From GCA-2684655 sp045105235 (lineage in GTDB: Bacteria; Planctomycetota; UBA1135; UBA2386), in assembly GCA_045105235.1 (NCBI GenBank), contig JBGCDH010000028.1, forward strand, positions 1 through 64,000: a DNA stretch of 64,000 nt. The letters run 5' to 3'. The first letter of the stretch is position 1. Every line of letters begins with the position of its first letter. The notes below the pieces were generated by a model. The model worked only from the letters and a program-made list of their open reading frames with translations. It did no database searches and had not been told where the DNA came from. A program made the position numbers and the translations under genes. Shown one piece after another: positions 62,095-64,000 of this stretch.

Positions 62095-63261
62095 CTAGCT
62101 CAGGGCGCGTTGGATCGCCTGGTCCAGGTCCGCGATCAGGTCGTCGGCGTCTTCGATGCCGACCGAAAGGCGGATCAAGCCGTCTTCGAGGCCGACCTTT
62201 TGTCGTTCCGCTTTCGGGATCGAAGCGTGCGTCATCGACGCCGGGTGGTCGACCAGCGACTCGACGCCGCCCAGGCTTTCGGCCAGCGAGAAGACCTCGA
62301 ACGAGCTCATCATGCGGCGCGCCTGCTCGAGGCTGGCGTCCAGCTCGACCGACACCATGCCGCCAAAGCGGGACATCTGCTTTTTGGCCACGGCGTGCTG
62401 CGGGTGCTCGCTGAGCCCGGGGTAGTGCACGCGCGCCACCTTGTCGTGACGTGTCAGCCAATCGACAACCTTCTCGGCGTTGTCGCAGTGGCGGTCCATG
62501 CGCACGTGCAGCGTCTTGGTGCCGCGCAGCGTCAAGAACGCGTCCATGGGGCCTGGCGTGCCGCCACAGCTGTTTTGGAAGTGCTGGAGGTGCTGGTGCA
62601 GCTCATCGTCGTTGCAGATGGCCGCGCCGCCAACGACGTCGCTGTGGCCGCCGAGGTACTTCGTCGTCGAGTGGATGACGATGTCGCAGCCCAGCTTGAG
62701 CGGCTGCTGAAGATACGGCGTCGCGAACGTGTTGTCGGCCATCGTGCGCACGCCCTTCTGCTTGCACATGCTGGCGATGGCTTCCAAATCGCAGCAGCGC
62801 AGCAGCGGGTTGGTCGGCGTCTCCATCATGACCAGCTTCGTATTGTCCTGAAACGCCGCCTCAAGCTGCTTGATGTCGGTGAGATCGACGAACGTCGTCG
62901 TCACGCCGAACTTCTCGTAGAAGGTCGTAAGCAGCCGGTAGGTGCCGCCGTAGAGGTCGTTGCCGGCGATCACGTGGTCGCCGGACTGCAGCAGGTTGAG
63001 CACGCAGTGGATCGCGGCCATGCCGCTGGCAAAGCCCAGGCAGTGCTTGCCGCCTTCGAGTCCGGCTAGGTTGCCCTCGAGTGCGGTGCGCGTCGGGTTG
63101 CCCGAACGCGAGTAGTCGTAGCCCTTGGTGACGGCCGGCTCGGGCTGCACGTAGGTGCTGGTCATATAGACCGGGGTCATGATGGCCCCGGTCGAGGGGT
63201 CGGGGGATTGGCCGGCGTGGATGGCCTTGGTGCCGAAGCCGAGGGTGCGGTCGCTCTTCAT
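62095..63261 (-). CDS. cystathionine gamma-synthase/lyase-family PLP enzyme
   Basis: 388 residues, start ATG at 63261. Fold type I PLP enzyme of sulfur amino-acid metabolism. YDYSRSGNPTRTALE, ASGMAAIHCV, METPTNP and the PLP Lys at 201 in HSTTKYLGGHSD are visible, as is the late Ser/Leu-Gly-Gly-ESL motif (SLGGVESLVDHPASMTHASI). Whether it acts as MetB, a gamma-lyase or another Cys/Met-PLP enzyme cannot be decided from motifs alone. It is divergent from mutS2 across 66 bases. Confidence 0.92.
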   Translation of the reverse strand: MKSDRTLGFGTKAIHAGQSPDPSTGAIMTPVYMTSTYVQPEPAVTKGYDYSRSGNPTRTALEGNLAGLEGGKHCLGFASGMAAIHCVLNLLQSGDHVIAGNDLYGGTYRLLTTFYEKFGVTTTFVDLTDIKQLEAAFQDNTKLVMMETPTNPLLRCCDLEAIASMCKQKGVRTMADNTFATPYLQQPLKLGCDIVIHSTTKYLGGHSDVVGGAAICNDDELHQHLQHFQNSCGGTPGPMDAFLTLRGTKTLHVRMDRHCDNAEKVVDWLTRHDKVARVHYPGLSEHPQHAVAKKQMSRFGGMVSVELDASLEQARRMMSSFEVFSLAESLGGVESLVDHPASMTHASIPKAERQKVGLEDGLIRLSVGIEDADDLIADLDQAIQRALS

Positions 63262-63327
63262 GGGCCGAACAGTTTACCGGCAGGGGCGAGTTTACAAGCG
63301 TCGCAGATCGGGCAACATGCTCGGCCG

Positions 63328-64000
63328 ATGTCCGTTTCCGCAGAAGCCTTCGATATAGACGCGCTCGAGTTCGACGCCGTCCGCGCTCTCTTGACCGCGC
63401 GTCTCATGACGCCGCTCGGCCGCACCGCCGTAGAAGACCTGGGGCCGAGCGCCACGGTCGAGCAGGCGGGGGCTCAGCTTGCGGCTACCGCCCTGATGGC
63501 GGCGCGTATCCGCGACGAAAGCTCGCTGCCCTTCAGCGGGGCCGTTGAGGTGCGCTCGTGGCTCGGCCGGTTTTTCCAAGGGGAGCACGCCTTCCAGGCT
63601 CGGGATGCCGCCGACCTCAAGCGGGTGCTGCGCTGCTCCGACCGCTGCCGGCGCTGGTGTCGGGCCAGCGGCGATGCGCTGCTGCGCTTTGCGCGAAAGG
63701 CGCCGGACCTCGAAGATCTGGTCGAAGAGCTCGAGCAAATCGTCGATGACCGCGGCGAAGTTCTCGATTCGGCCTCGGCCAAGCTCGCCGAAACCCGCCG
63801 GCAAATCGAGCAGCACAAGCGTGCGGTAGATGCCGCGATCGGGCGGGTGCTGCAGAGCGCCGACGTGCGGCGCTGCCTGCAGGCGCCTGAGCCTTCGTGG
63901 CGGCACGGGCGGCCGGTGCTGCAGGTGAAGGCGGACTATCGCCAGCGTGTGCGCGGCGTGCTGCACGATCGCAGCAGCTCGGGGGCGACGCTGTTTGTGG
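63328..64000 (+). CDS. mutS2: MutS2 (N-terminal part; 3' end outside window)
   Basis: Open frame from the ATG at 63328 to the end of the window, 224 codons, no stop. The N-terminal core/clamp region of MutS2 is visible, with LEFDAVRALLTARLMTPLGRTAVEDLGPS and the later WRHGRPVLQVKADYRQRVRGVLHDRSSSGATLFV, a MutS2 signature. ATPase and Smr domains lie beyond the end. MutS2 acts in suppression of recombination or ribosome rescue, depending on species. The gene is divergent from the PLP-enzyme gene. Confidence 0.93.
   Translation, partial: MSVSAEAFDIDALEFDAVRALLTARLMTPLGRTAVEDLGPSATVEQAGAQLAATALMAARIRDESSLPFSGAVEVRSWLGRFFQGEHAFQARDAADLKRVLRCSDRCRRWCRASGDALLRFARKAPDLEDLVEELEQIVDDRGEVLDSASAKLAETRRQIEQHKRAVDAAIGRVLQSADVRRCLQAPEPSWRHGRPVLQVKADYRQRVRGVLHDRSSSGATLFV

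Overview
The window is about 65-70% GC by eye and densely packed on both strands with ordinary chromosomal genes. I saw no rRNA, tRNA, CRISPR array, insertion sequence or phage gene. It begins inside ftsH and ends inside mutS2. Kdo activation, a Kdo/heptose-kinase-like gene and an Mla-type lipid transport operon point to a Gram-negative with an LPS-type outer membrane. Several traits fit a high-GC Planctomycetota-like lineage: a fused SecDF, DUF1570-like secreted peptidase homologues, a PQQ-type propeller, an ECF sigma gene coupled to a membrane LRR protein, and large secreted proteins sharing one C-terminal module. That placement is inference, not proof.

Layout. 1-6556 (+): ftsH, then the widely conserved c-di-AMP/cell-wall cluster cdaA-cdaR-glmM, then tsaB and a PepSY-type membrane protein. 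6584-10500 (-): small membrane proteins, a GYF-type protein, a DUF2752 protein and two paralogous small proteins. 10682-17453 (-): a secreted gluzincin-like protein with a degenerate paralogue, pyrG, a kdsB-like gene and a lipoprotein. 17738-21244 (+): single-chain pyruvate carboxylase. 21403-35615 (-): a secreted subtilase, hflX, nadB, secDF, rplS, trmD and a secreted repeat protein. 35910-38830 (+): a DUF2306-like protein, ribE and a GT-C-like membrane protein. 38827-42117 (-): S10 carboxypeptidase and a double cyanophycinase-like protein. 42231-47033: a DCC thioredoxin-like gene (+), then an operon (-) of a WPF-repeat lipoprotein, MlaE, MlaF and MlaD. 47233-50194 (+): enoyl-CoA hydratase and NDP-forming acyl-CoA synthetase. 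50393-57406: an acyltransferase (-), an ECF sigma factor plus LRR protein (+), a hybrid histidine kinase (+) and a PQQ propeller (-). 57501-64000: trpS, a lipoprotein and a TPR protein (+), an LPS-kinase-like gene (-), an HU-type gene (+), a cystathionine gamma-synthase/lyase-type gene (-) and mutS2 (+).

Two window-wide traits stand out. First, many neighbours are translationally coupled: nine junctions overlap by 1-4 bases (GTGA, ATGA or TGATG), and most isolated starts lack a clear Shine-Dalgarno. Second, short tandem repeats with units of 8-22 bp recur, mostly directly 3' of stop codons (7588-, 14424-, 53921+, 58511+, 61930+ and probably 50194/50393) and also in-frame in protein linkers, including inside the trmD gene. 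The 15-bp units near 8526 and 58519 resemble each other.
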